DNA from: Sphaeroforma sirkka
Lineage: Eukaryota > Opisthokonta > Ichthyosporea > Ichthyophonida
Direction of reading: 5' to 3'
Length of the DNA: 24,696 bases
NCBI GenBank assembly: GCA_001586965.3
Contig: LUCW03001424.1
Location: forward strand, 1-24,696
A model generated the notes under the pieces. The model did not search any database and was not told the origin of the DNA. It saw only the letters and a program-made list of their open reading frames with translations. Shown piece by piece: positions 8,480-17,475 of this stretch. The first letter of the stretch is position 1, and every line of letters starts with the position of its first letter. A program made the position numbers and the translations under genes.

Positions 8480-9367
8480 TCAAGACTCATGTTGTACTCT
8501 ATGTCGTTTAGTATTTGGTCCAGTAACCATTTCCGATGTAGGCGCCTTACGTTTATTATTTGGTAAGGTATTAGCCAAAGGCTGTTCTTCATTAGTAAGT
8601 AAGTTTGAACAATTTTCTGCACTGTTGGTAAGCAGATCAGAAAGTTTAGTCACGTAGGAAGTAGGTGGCAAATAGGGAATTTCAGATCCGTCAGGGTTTG
8701 TAGTCACCTGAGGAAACCCTTTTCGTTTATCTCGTGTGTTCTTATGTAAACGCTTATTCCATTTCTTATTAAAGATACGAAGAAAGTCGCGAGATTCACG
8801 AAATGCATCGGAGGTTAGCCAAGCTACTGTCCCATCCATGAAACGGGTCTTGTAGTAAGTGTAACCGTCTTCGGATGTTTTGTCAATTATATCTTTGACT
8901 TGTGACTCCATAACTGGTACATCAGAATCAAATGAGCGAGCGAATGAGAGTTCGGAGGTAGGGATACGGTGAGTGCCTAGATTGGTTGCGCTAGTACCAT
9001 CAATGTTATTCACTTCGTAAGTATCACTCTTCTCATCATGGTAGGAAATAACAAAAGGTCCTATCGTCTTAGAAGAGAGTTCGGTAACGTTGGCGTTTCG
9101 ATTTATAATGTTAACGTAATCGCCGACTTTGAACTGAACAATGTTCTTAGTGTTATTCCATCGGTCATACGCTTTAAGTAGGACGCGATTCTTGTGCTCG
9201 AGTAAACAGGGGTAAACAACGTTCTGCATATGCTCGATCTTTTGAAGCCACGGGGTAGCGTGTTTCTCGGGCGCAGTTTTATCAAACGTTGCTTGTAATT
9301 CACTATAGCGGCCAAAGAAATAGTGAAACGGGAGTGTTCCAGTTTGAGGATTCATGCAGTTATTCAT
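8480..9367 (-). pseudogene. Copy A integrase C-terminus: GPF module, chromodomain-like domain, basic tail
   Basis: A 295-codon open frame. It starts in the integrase end (NNCMNPQTGTLPFHYFFGRY, the gypsy T-x-x-x-P-F-x-x-x-x-G-R motif). It continues with FKVGDYVNII, then SSKTIGPFVISYHDEKSDTY, the GPY/F module of chromovirus integrases (residues about 75-125). Residues about 150-210 read VMESQVKDIIDKTSEDGYTY, YKTRFMDGTVAWLTSDA and FLRIFNKKW. These fit a divergent chromodomain (E-x-x-V-x-x-I-x-x-x, then Y-Y-K-x-R-F, then W). The tail has KRKGF, NKRKAP and TKRHR basic clusters, possibly nuclear-localising. Chromodomains in such elements steer insertion to heterochromatin. This is the longest unbroken A domain apart from RT. 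Confidence 0.75.
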
Positions 9368-9784
9368 TTGAGTCTGAACCCATTTTCAAATGATAAGGCC
9401 ACATATCCTCAACGTCGTCTAGTGCGGTACGCAAGAGCTTCTTAAGTTCTCTATGACGTGTCTCATTTGCACCCTGCGTTTGAGGTTTGTAAGGAACACC
9501 ACGCCTATGGGTCATGCCTGATACGAGTATAAGTGCCTCCATTACGTCGGTACAAAACTCACTACCGTTATCAGAACATAGTACTCGGGGAAACCGAAGT
9601 CATTAAAGACGTGATAGCATAATTCTGCCACTGTTTGTGGACGTTTGTTCGGTATTGCATAAAGCAAGTTATAGCCCGAAGCCACACATAAGAAATGACA
9701 GATATATACATCGCCAGTATGCTTGGATCGCGGGAGTTTAACCAAATCGACTATGACTCGGCGCATCGGTTGGTCTTCTGTCAC
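9360..9784 (-). pseudogene. Copy A integrase catalytic core
   Basis: The minus frame 9542-9784 reads VIVDLVKLPRSKHTGDVYIC and FLCVASGYNLLYAIPN, with the first catalytic Asp in V-I-V-D-L. A frameshift at a TTTCCCC run then moves the second Asp motif, RVLCSDNGSEFCTDVMEAL, to the next frame. 9360-9542 continues HRRGVPYKPQTQGANETRH, with the catalytic Glu and the gypsy-type P-Y-x-P-Q-T. Exactly the same frameshift is in copy B. A further 1-base insertion near 9383 breaks A only. Confidence 0.8.
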
Positions 9785-10260
9785 ACTTTTTTAGGGGTGC
9801 CCAACCGTATCGCTTGATCTGGTTGGTTTTTTTCACAATCAGTACAGCGTCGGTATACTTCACGTATGGTTTCTTTCAGCGCCGGGTGATCAAGCCCTGC
9901 ACGAATAGCCATTTTATAAGTATGCTCATATGCTCGATGCGTTAAATTATGTATAATTTTAACTCTACTTTCGAGCTCCTCTAAGTCAGTCAGATTCTGC
10001 GTAACGCTGGCTGGATGAACCATAGTCCTGTTGGAAAGGGCAACCTCAGTATCAGGAGGGGTAGAGTCCTGAGATACATAATTGACAACATTGGATTGTT
10101 GAAGTATCTTCTTCAGTTGTTTCGCCACTCCTGGCTGTTCTTTAAGCAGCGCTTTAAGTAGTTGAGTGCGAGCTTCAGGTTCTCTTAGAGTTTTGAGTCT
10201 TTGATCCATGGCCTTAGCTAGTTCCATGTTTTTTACGATCTAATGCCGTTTCAATCGGCA
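9781..10260 (-). pseudogene. Copy A linker and integrase H2C2 zinc domain
   Basis: The frame 9781-10227 begins with a helical, charged linker (ELAKAMDQRLKTLREPEART; KALLKEQPGVAKQLKKILQQ). It then has HNLTHRAYEHTYKMAIRAGL and REVYRRCTDCEKNQ. The H-x4-H and C-x2-C pairs are the integrase N-terminal zinc site, with longer spacing than in G1. Extra bases in homopolymers (near 9786 and 9829 compared with B) break the join to the catalytic core. An A-specific insertion near 10230 cuts the link to the upstream domain. Confidence 0.75.
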
Positions 10261-10760
10261 TTACCTCGACTTCAATCTTGTTGGGTGCATGTGTTGTACG
10301 AGTCTTGAGCTTTTGTTCAAACTCTTTGGAGACTCCTCTAGTTTAGCTAAGAATTCGGTTGAGGGTTTCCACTTAGTAGTGGTACCTGCAGGACCGATGC
10401 GACAAACAATGGTGTGTTTCCAAGGCGTCTTCTTAATAGAATAGGATCCCTGATACAAGAACGTGTCGGTTTCACGGTCGACATAAATAGGTTCGTCTTG
10501 AATCATATTAATTAAATCACGTATCCATGGGTCGGAGTTACGTAAGGGACAACACAGCGTAATGGTAGATTTAGTAATATTAACATAATTTAACAACTGT
10601 GCGATAAGTTGACAAGGTGGGTTAGCCCACGCATTATGCTTTGATAAGTCAAGCTGAAATGCATCACCTTTAGGATGAGTCAACGACCTATATTCAGAAA
10701 CCTGTTTGTTATGTTCTGCGGCAAAACATATCAACAGTAAATGGACCCCATCGTGATTGA
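10261..10760 (-). pseudogene. Copy A methyltransferase-like (Dam-like) domain
   Basis: The minus frame reads AAEHNKQVSEYRSLTHPKGD, AFQLDLSKHNAWANPPCQLI and TITLCCPLRNSDPWI. It then reads YVDRETDTFLYQGSY and TPWKHTIVCRIGP. With the end of the previous frame (WGPFTVDMF) it forms the pattern W-G-P-x-x-V-D-M-F-A, then D-A-F, then N-A-W-A-N-P-P. This is strongly reminiscent of the Dam-like domain that follows RNase H in DIRS retrotransposons. N-P-P-C occupies the place of the (D/N)PP(Y/F/W) catalytic motif (codons 10612-10623). Its position between RNase H and a DDE integrase is unusual. An A-specific extra base near 10727 puts the two halves in different frames. Confidence 0.6.
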
Positions 10761-11785
10761 GCGAGGTTAAACCATTTCTTATTTAGCATCCAATCGGTTG
10801 CTAATAACTCTTTGACTGTTTTCTGGTAGTCGGGCACAAGTCGAGAGAGCATGTCAGGAAGATGGTTATGTATTCCTGGAATGTGTGTTATATTAAAGGC
10901 GAACTTGGCAATAATGTCATGCCAGCGGCTCACCAACTGTGAATCAGGGTTCATATCTTTTAAGTATGTTAAAGACTTTTGATCACAGGCGACAGTAAAG
11001 TAACTTCCATAAAGGTAGTCTTTAAACTGTCTTAGCGCAGTAACTATAGCAAGGAGCTCTTGTTTAACGGTAGGGTAATTCCGTTGACTCTTATTATAAC
11101 TCTTGCTAAAGAATTGTATGTAGCGCGGTTTACCATTTATCGTTTGGTAAAGCACTCCACCTACCGCTCGATCTGAAGCGTCGGTTGCTACTTGGAATGG
11201 GACACCATCCACAGGGTACTGCATGATGGGTGCGTCCATTACTTTACTTTTGACTAGTTTAAATGCATCATCACATTCTTTAGTCCAAAGCTTTCCCAAA
11301 GGTCCTTTGTGCAGCCGTAGGTGACTGAAAGGCTTTAAGTAATGAGAAAGATGCGGTACCGAATCCGAGAAGAAGTTAACAAACCCACACACAGAGTTCA
11401 CATCTCTTCCAGTAATTGGTGTTGATAAATCCAACAGAAACTGTTTCTTGCCAGGATCAATTTCTACCCCTGCTGCAGATACTTTGTAGCCAAGTAAGTG
11501 TATGGTATCTTTAGCAAAAGAACACTTGTCTTCGTTAATCTTAAGTTTAGCATGATTAAGTCGCTTTAAGACTTCTTTAACGAGTTTAGCATGTTCATGT
11601 GCTGTCTTTGTAAAGATAACTATATCATCTAAATAGACTGATACGTTATACGACAGGTCCGCAAATAGTTCCATCATAACTTGTTGGAAGAAAAGAAGGT
11701 AACATGTGTAAGCCTTCAGGTGCACCTTTAAACTGGTACTTCTTACCTTGCCAAGTAAAGGAAAAGTATTTCCTATGAGGCTCAT
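10709..11785 (-). pseudogene. Copy A reverse transcriptase (palm onward) and RNase H
   Basis: A 358-codon frame, the largest here. True RT sequence begins at FFQQVMMELFADLSYNVSVY, then L-D-D (YLDD codons 11624-11635). Next come KINEDKCSFAKDTIHLLGYK and DLSTPITGRDVNSVCGFVNF (thumb). RNase H follows: VPFQVATDASDRAVGGVLY, YPTVKQELLAIVTALRQF, FTVACDQKSLTYL and FNITHIPGIHNHLPDMLSRL. All three recognisable RNase H Asp/Glu landmarks are present. The first ~30 residues of the frame are out of phase because of an extra A near 11692 absent from copy B. The frame runs into the methyltransferase-like region before an A-specific frameshift. Confidence 0.9.
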
Positions 11786-12685
11786 ATATCTGTAGTTGAT
11801 GGAATGCAGCTTTTAAGTCTATCTTGGAAAGATAGTCGCACCCTCCATTTTGCGTAGTATCTCGCTTATCTTAGGTAAGGGAAAACTATGTTGCGGAATT
11901 AGTTTGTTGATTGGCGACAGGTCTAGTACTACTCTTGTTTTACTAAACGTTCCATCAGATTTATATTGATCGACCGCTAAGAGAGCTAAGTTAACTGGGG
12001 TTGCATCATAATTGATTTCAATTAGACCCTGTTTTAACCAATCTTCGATTTGGGTTTTGACAACGTCTTTGTGTCTCCAACTCACGTAGTTATGTGAAGG
12101 ACACTTTAACTTAGAGAAGTCGACGTTTGTTAAGTCAAGTCTAACGTACCCATTAGAGAACTTAAACATACACCAGTCAGTTATTGCAATCTTCCTGTTT
12201 TGTATAATTAAGTCCATAATTATATCGGTGAAGTGCGGAATCATATCCTTTGCTTCACCTTCCGGAGGTTTAGGTATCTTTAACATATTATCATCTGACT
12301 GATCTTTATTCGGGTCTAGCCCATTAGGCAGACCAGTGAGTGTTATACCTAAACTGAGAAGATCAGTCATACCTATAATTAAATCGTATTTCTGAGACAT
12401 GTCAGTAACGATTAGGTGAGTCTTCACTTCTCTTCTATCTGACAGCATTATGTGTGCATAGTCAATGGCTTGTTCGCAAGTAGTAACTTTGCCATTTCCC
12501 AAGATTAAATCAGTTGTTTCGTTATGGACAGCCATATCTGTAGCGTAGGCTACTCGGCATGAGATAGCAGAGACTTCAGCCCCTGGATCAAATAGTGCCA
12601 TAACTTTTTTTTCTCCATTTACGAAAACTGTTTGAAAGATACGTTCATCTCCTTTGGTATAGATTTTTATTGAACATTTTCTCAT
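11786..12685 (-). pseudogene. Copy A protease and RT N-terminus
   Basis: A 288-codon frame (11819-12685). It starts MRKCSIKIYTKGDERIF, then has VMALFDPGAEVSAIS, where D-P-G replaces the retropepsin D-(S/T)-G. KYDLIIGMTDLLSLGITLTG is the second conserved protease turn. RT fingers follow: LKCPSHNYVSWRHKDVVKTQ, NLALLAVDQYKSDG, TRVVLDLSPINKLIP and SFPLPKISEILRKME. It ends at EGATIF because of a frameshift just before motif A (IDLKAAFHQLQ is in another frame at about 11783-11820). The same frameshift is in copy B. The start ATG lies 32 bp beyond the gag stop in a different frame. Confidence 0.85.
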
Positions 12686-12716
12686 AATCTTGCTCTAGTG
12701 CGCACATATGGTACTG

Positions 12717-13506
12717 TCAGTGCTTAACTTGGACGTCTGGTAAGTCCTTGCAATCCTCTTTGTGCCAACCGTTAGTACCCTTGCAAGTAGCACACTCTTT
12801 CATATAGTGTCCAAAATCTGGCTTGCCTGGTGCACACTTAACAGGGTCGTGTCTACCATTCCACTTGCCATTACGTTTTGTGAGGTTGTAACCACACTTC
12901 TTGCAAGGCGCTCTCACCTTCTTATCACCTTTCGGTTCGGTAGAAGTAGAGCCAGTACCCCTCCAGTAGTAGTAGTGAGGTTTCTTAGTACTACGCGCAG
13001 TATTAGTCTCTACTGCGTTTCGCTTAGTGGGCTGGGTGTAGCTCGTGGTACTAAGTACTCTAGTAGAGGAATTGGTATGCTTGTGTACTATCTTCTCAAA
13101 GACAGACCAAGGCATAGATCGCAAATCACCATAGGCGATGATGTCATCATTGACTTTCTTAAAGAGGTTAGCTCCCAGAGTCTCCATCATCTGACAAATT
13201 AATAAATATTCGCCAGTATAGGTACGACCACCCATCCAGTATTCATATGTGTCATATGAGCTAGAGCACCTCGAATAGTGGTATCGTTCGCAAAGAACTT
13301 GCGAGACTCTAGAAGTTCACGGTCACGTGCATCTTCAAAAAAGGTGTTAAGTATATTATCACGCAACTGGTGCCAGGGTAGGGCTTTCCAGTTGGGCTCA
13401 TGAGCCTTCAAGATAGTTCGCCATTCACCTGGCTCACAGAAATGAATAAAGGCATTCATCATCTGCTTATCCCTAAGGCTGGCAGACTCCTTAAGTTGGT
13501 CGAGTG
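12717..13506 (-). pseudogene. Copy A gag, 5' truncated
   Basis: 13199-13462 carries KQMMNAFIHFCEPGEW-type capsid sequence, continuing ALPWHQLRDNILNTFFEDAR. A 2-base loss compared with B near 13237 shifts to the frame 12717-13235 with YLLICQMMETLGANLFKKVN. This frame contains two zinc-binding motifs: CKKC plus NGRHDPVKC (C-x2-C-x14-H-x4-C) and CATCKGTNGWHKEDC (C-x2-C-x6-H-x3-C). These would bind element RNA. The frame stops at QVKH, just ahead of the protease. The N-terminal ~90 residues present in copy B are missing because homology ends at about 13506. Confidence 0.8.
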
Positions 13507-13900
13507 CTTATGCTACGGCCTGGTAAATGTTTTATATCAAAGTGAAATTTTGATATTGTATCATGCCATCTGCTCAATAATTGAGAGTCCGGCTTCATCT
13601 CTTTCATGTATTGAAGAGACTTTTGATCACACATCAGCGTAAATGCTGTTCCATAGAGGTAATCTCTAAAGTGTGTCATAGCTGTTACTATAGCTAACAA
13701 TTCTTGTTTAACAGTTGGATAATTCAACTGCGATGCATTCATAGCACAGCTAAAGAGTTGTATGTATCTAGGTTTATTATCTATAACCTGATACAATACT
13801 CCTCTGACTAGTGCTAGGTCTGATGCGTCCGTTGCTATTTCAAACGGCACGCCATCAACTGGTCCTGGAACTACAAGTGCTTGTTGTACTGCGTACTTGA
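13507..13900 (-). pseudogene. Fragment C RNase H, truncated
   Basis: The frame 13491-13850 reads MPFEIATDASDLALVRGVLY, YPTVKQELLAIVTAMTHF, FTLMCDQKSLQYMKEM and RWHDTISKFHFDIKHLPG. T-D-A-S-D, K-Q-E-L-L-A and C-D-Q-K-S are the RNase H catalytic landmarks also seen in A/B. An in-frame 3-base insertion-like change (LVRGVLY against VGGVLY) follows the first motif. Family similarity stops after HLPG at about 13525; the last residues are junction sequence shared with copy A's gag on the other strand. Confidence 0.85.
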
Positions 13901-14239
13901 GGATCGTAAATGCCTCATCACACTCTTTAGTCCATAGCTCCCCTAACTTACCTTTGTGACATCTTAAGTGTCCAAAAGGTTTTAAGTAATCTGCTAAGTG
14001 TGGAACGCCATCTGAAAATAAGTTTACACACGCTATTTACATCGCTCTCGGTTGTTGGAGTTCTCTAATCTAAGAGATGTTCTACCTTTCCGGGGTCGAT
14101 TTTAATACCTTCCCCTGAGATTTTATACCCTAAGAGTTGAATCTCACTCATAGCAAAATGACATTTCTTCTCATTAATTTTGAACTTCTGTTCATTTAAT
14201 CTTTGTAGCACTCGTCTGACTAATGCTTCGTGTTCGGCT
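13901..14239 (-). pseudogene. Fragment C RT thumb and connection
   Basis: The minus strand carries KAEHEALVRRVLQRLNEQKF, KINEKKCHFAMSEIQLLGYK and ISGEGIKIDPGKVEHLLD, then a stop. Further decayed sequence matches the A/B connection region (SDVNSVCKLIF). It aligns position by position with the A/B thumb (KINEDKCSFAKDTIHLLGYK). It is out of frame with the palm by a 1-base change at about 14245. Confidence 0.75.
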
Positions 14240-14935
14240 TTAGTCTGAGAAGATGACTATGTCATCTATATAGACTTGCACGTTAGGCATGTCTGCAAAC
14301 ATTTCCTCCATTACTTGTTGGAAGAATGCTGGTAGGGAGTGTAACCCAAAAGGTGCGCCCTTAAAGCGATATTGTTTACCCTTCCATGTAAAACTAAAGT
14401 ATTTACGGTGGGGTTCATATACCTTCATTTGGTGATATCCTTGTGTTAGGTCTATAGTTGTAAATACTGTAGAACCTTCCATTCTTCTTAATAACTCGTT
14501 TATACGAGGTAAGTAAAAGCTATGAGTTGGCAATAATTTATTTATTGGACTTATATCTAAACATACTCTGACCTTCTTAAATGAACCGTCAGAGTTATGT
14601 TGATCAACGGCAAGTAATGCCAAGTTTACTGGAGTTTGTTGATAGTTTATTTTTATCACTCCATTTGTTAACCATTTCTCGACTTCTTCTTTTACTACGG
14701 CTTCGTGTCTCCAAGATACATAGTTTCTTGATGGACACTTCAGCTGAGTAAAGTTTACCTTGGTTAAATCTAAACTAATATATCCGTCGTTAAAACGGAA
14801 CTTAGCCCAGTCAGTGATATTGATCTTCTTCTTTACTATGATTAGATCAGTGATCTTTTCCGCAAAATCAGGTATTAATTCCTTGACTGTGTCGGATGGT
14901 GGTATATATGGTTTCAGACAATTATCGTCTGATTA
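14240..14935 (-). pseudogene. Fragment C reverse transcriptase, fingers and palm
   Basis: The best preserved part of C. The frame runs from DDNCLKPYIPPSDTVKELIP through LKCPSRNYVSWRHEAVVKEE, NLALLAVDQHNSDG, VRVCLDISPINKLLPTHSFY and STVFTTIDLTQGYHQMKV (motif A Asp). It ends with FSFTWKGKQYRFKGAPFGL and VQVYIDDIVIFSD. Y-I-D-D is a normal active site. Unlike A and B, the frame is open through motif A. It ends with a stop at 14240 caused by a 1-base shift. Confidence 0.9.
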
Positions 14936-15239
14936 ATGGATCTACATTGTTCGGCATACCAGTTACGGTTATACCTAATGTAAGTAAATCACTCATTCCG
15001 ATTACCGATTTTACTATCACAGCTTGGGTTGTAATGTGGCGATGGTCGGCTAATGAGATTTTAACATCGGTAGCCAACGTATCGCACTTGGAAGTCTTCT
15101 CATCAGCTAATATAAGGTGAGTGGTTTGTGTTCTACGTTCGATATCTTTCATGAATACAAAGCGATCGGATATACATGAAATTTCTGAACCAGGATTAAT
15201 CAACGCAAGGACGTTACACAGGTATTATTACACGCTTGT
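14922..15239 (-). pseudogene. Fragment C aspartic protease
   Basis: The frame reads LINPGSEISCISDRFVFMKD, then THLILADEKTSK and VIVKSVIGMSDLLTLGITVT with GMPNNVDP. It is the counterpart of the A/B protease (FDPGAEVSAIS; IIGMTDLLSLGITLTG). The active-site position is N-P-G, so the catalytic Asp is lost in this copy, while the Pro is shared with A/B. The N-terminal strand upstream is decayed (about 15204-15239). Confidence 0.75.
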
Positions 15240-16271
15240 CTAAAGAGTCGTTGTATTGCCTTTGAAGAGATTGAACCCGGTAGTACCTTCATTCCAGTTT
15301 GATATCTGGTTTTCGGTCACATGTCTTGGCGTGATAACCGATGGTTTTCTCACACTTGTCACACTTATTAATAAAGTGTTTGCAAGTAGCTGAGTGCCGC
15401 CCGTTCCAATAACCGTTCGGGGCAAGCTGATACATATCGTACCCATACTTCTCGTCGGCATACTTCTTAACTTGCTTGTATAGTGCTTCCTTCTCAGCAC
15501 GTACCCTTTTATTAGGCCGTGAGTGCGGCGCTGATTCACGCGGACGAACATTCGGACATTCGTTAGATGTCGTCGGGATACATACCCTTGATCAATCTGA
15601 TCACGGGGTTTTTTAAGAACCACCTTCTCTCTCGAGGTTACTCGATCAGAGGGATAAGCGTCGGAAACAGTTTCATAGAACTGATCCCAGCGCAGTCGAG
15701 TCAGGTGAAACTTCTTCTCCTGTCCTATATCTCTCGCTTCGTTCGCATACTTGCGACGTAGCTCGAGGTAAAGGCGCTCTCGATCATTGCTGCCTATGAT
15801 CATACAGAATACATGAGTTGCCAACAACTCATACCAGCGTGGCTTGTCATCCCTCTTAATATCAGGTCTGACAAGGTCCGCATCGAGTTTCAAAATATAG
15901 CTCCAGATGCTAGTATTCGCTGTTGGTGGTGCCAGAATTGAACATAGTCCTGGACTGCGCATATCCTTGCTTAATAAGGATGTCACTAGCCCACATACTT
16001 CTGGCCAGTTACGACACTCATCGATCTCTTTGAGATGCTTCTGAAGGATCCGATAATTGGTTCCTTCTGGATTAAATGTCTGCATAAACGCAGATATCCA
16101 TTGCGGTGGGGCAATGTCGTTAGTCTCCAGCATCACTGTAAACGCATGTAACGAGCGAGTCAGAGTCTCGAGGTCATGATTATTGATGAATTCGGGCTTC
16201 TGGGTACTTGAGTCCCAGTTCGACTTAAGTCGACTGATCATGCCCTTATACTTCTCTTTCCCAGGGAACAT
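15240..16271 (-). pseudogene. Fragment C gag, capsid and zinc knuckle
   Basis: The reading frame from 16271 gives LETLTRSLHAFTVMLETNDI, APPQWISAFMQTFNPEG, then RWYELLATHVFCMIIGSNDR and LRWDQFYETVSDAYPSDR. This is comparable in order to the A/B capsid (YLLICLMMETLGANLFKKVN; MPWSVFEKIV). The frame goes out of phase near 15560. The true frame then shows NGYWNGRHSATC and CDKCEKTIGYHAKTC, a C-x2-C-x6-H-x3-C knuckle with the same spacing as in A/B. The shared unusual spacing supports common ancestry of the two Gag proteins. Confidence 0.75.
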
Positions 16272-16650
16272 TCTCCGGGCTTATTTCGGCCGGCTTAGTA
16301 CTTAGGTCGTGGTAGTCCTCATCAGTCTTCTCTAAGCGATGTTTTGACCACTCTTTTAAAGCTGCAGTGGTGTCGTTAGAGACATATTCACGCGGGCGTT
16401 TGGCTTTCTCGCCAGTTCCGTACATTCGATCTACGTGTGCGATAGATAACTTTTCTAGTGTGAGTTGTTTCTCTAGGGCAGCTAACTGATTCTTAAGTTC
16501 AGCATTTTCATCGAGCAACTTACTGATGTGAGTAGGTGCGCTAGCCTGTGGTTCGTCTTCCGTCGGCCCCTTATCGGGTTGGATTCATCATCGCCGGGGT
16601 CGTCGTAATTGACTTCCGTAATTGGCTCTTTACCCTTTGGATTAATCTCC
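16246..16650 (-). pseudogene. Fragment C gag N-terminus with coiled coil
   Basis: The frame 16246-16518 reads LLDENAELKNQLAALEKQLT, with Leu/Ala heptad-like spacing suggesting a short coiled coil, then DRMYGTGEKAKRPREYVSND. Upstream the sequence is strongly acidic (NYDDPGDDESNP, then DKGPTEDEPQAS after a 1-base shift). A frameshift at about 16255 separates it from the capsid part. The start codon is not identified; similarity cannot be followed past the junction with fragment D at about 16650. Confidence 0.65.
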
Positions 16651-17475
16651 TGCCTGACAGGCTCTCTCGATGTGTCCCTGACTACCAGAAAACAATTAAA
16701 GAGTTATTAGCAACCGATTCAATGCTTAATAAGAAATGGGTTAACCTTGCGCAATCAATATGGGGTCCATTTACTATTGATATGTTCACCGCAGAACATA
16801 AGAAACAGGTTTCTGATTATAGGTTGTTGACTCATCCTATAGTTGATGCCTTTCAACTTGAATTATCAAAGCATAATGCGTGGGCTAACCCACCTTGGTA
16901 ACTTATCGCACACTTGTTGAATTATGTTAATATTATTAAGTCTACCATGACCCTGTGTTGTCCCTTAAGTAGCTCCGACCCATGGATACGTGATTTAATT
17001 AATATGATACAAGACGAGCCTATCTATGTCGACCGTGTAAACGATACGTTCTTGTATCAGGGATCCTATTCTATTAAAAAAAGGACACCTTGAAAGCACA
17101 CCATCGTTTGTCGCATCGGTCCTGCAGGTACCACTAAGTGTAAACCCTCAACCGAGCTCTTAGCTAAACAAGAGGAGTCTAAGAAGTTTGAACAAAAGCT
17201 CAAGATTCGTACAACACATGCACCCAACAAGAATGCAGTCGAGGTGACGCCGATTGAGACGGCATTAGATCGTAAAAACATGGAACTAGCTAAGGCCATG
17301 GATCAAAGCTCTAAGAAAATCAGAAGCTCGCACTCAAATTTTTAAAGCGCTGCTAAAGAACAGCCAGGAGTTGGAACAACTGAAGAATACACTTGAATAA
17401 TCTAATGTTGTTGATTACGTATCTTTGAGCTACCCCTCCTGATACTGAAGTTGCCTTACCTAACGAGACTCTTTC
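16650..17475 (+). pseudogene. Fragment D: RNase H end, methyltransferase-like domain and linker, opposite strand
   Basis: The plus strand reads LPDRLSRCVPDYQKTIKELL, SIWGPFTIDMFTAEHKKQVS, AFQLELSKHNAWANPPW and then a TAA (16899-16901). It continues in frame with LIAHLLNYVN and DPWIRDLINMIQDEPIYVDR. After a shift it reads KHTIVCRIGPAGTT and NMELAKAMDQ, ending at about PPDTEVALPNET (17473). This is the A/B segment from the end of RNase H to the integrase linker, inverted relative to A, B and C and more diverged than A is from B. N-P-P-W (16887-16898) is the closest match in the window to a methyltransferase motif IV. It is truncated at both ends. Confidence 0.85.

Larger units (their letters stand above)
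7756..13506 (-). mobile_element. Ty3/gypsy-like copy A, complete 3' LTR, truncated 5' end
   Basis: Order in element sense: gag (13506-12717), protease, RT, RNase H, methyltransferase-like domain, integrase, GPF module, chromodomain-like tail, polypurine tract, LTR. It is collinear and nearly identical with copy B up to about 13506. There homology to B stops inside gag and C-family sequence begins, so A lacks its Gag start, leader and 5' LTR. Frameshifts interrupt every large gene. Confidence 0.85.
13507..16650 (-). mobile_element. Fragment C: diverged relative of A/B, gag to mid-RNase H
   Basis: In element sense from right to left: Gag N-terminus with coiled coil, capsid, zinc knuckle, protease, RT, RNase H. 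It is clearly related to A/B in RT/RNase H but differs far more than A and B differ from each other, so it is a separate family. It ends in RNase H right after H-L-P-G at the junction with copy A. At the other end it meets fragment D, which runs the opposite way. No LTR belonging to C is visible at either end. Confidence 0.8.

Noticed and set aside
12762..13202. Plus-strand 146-codon open frame
   Set aside because: Shadow of the gag zinc-knuckle region on the minus strand, which has clear Cys/His motifs and is matched in copy B.
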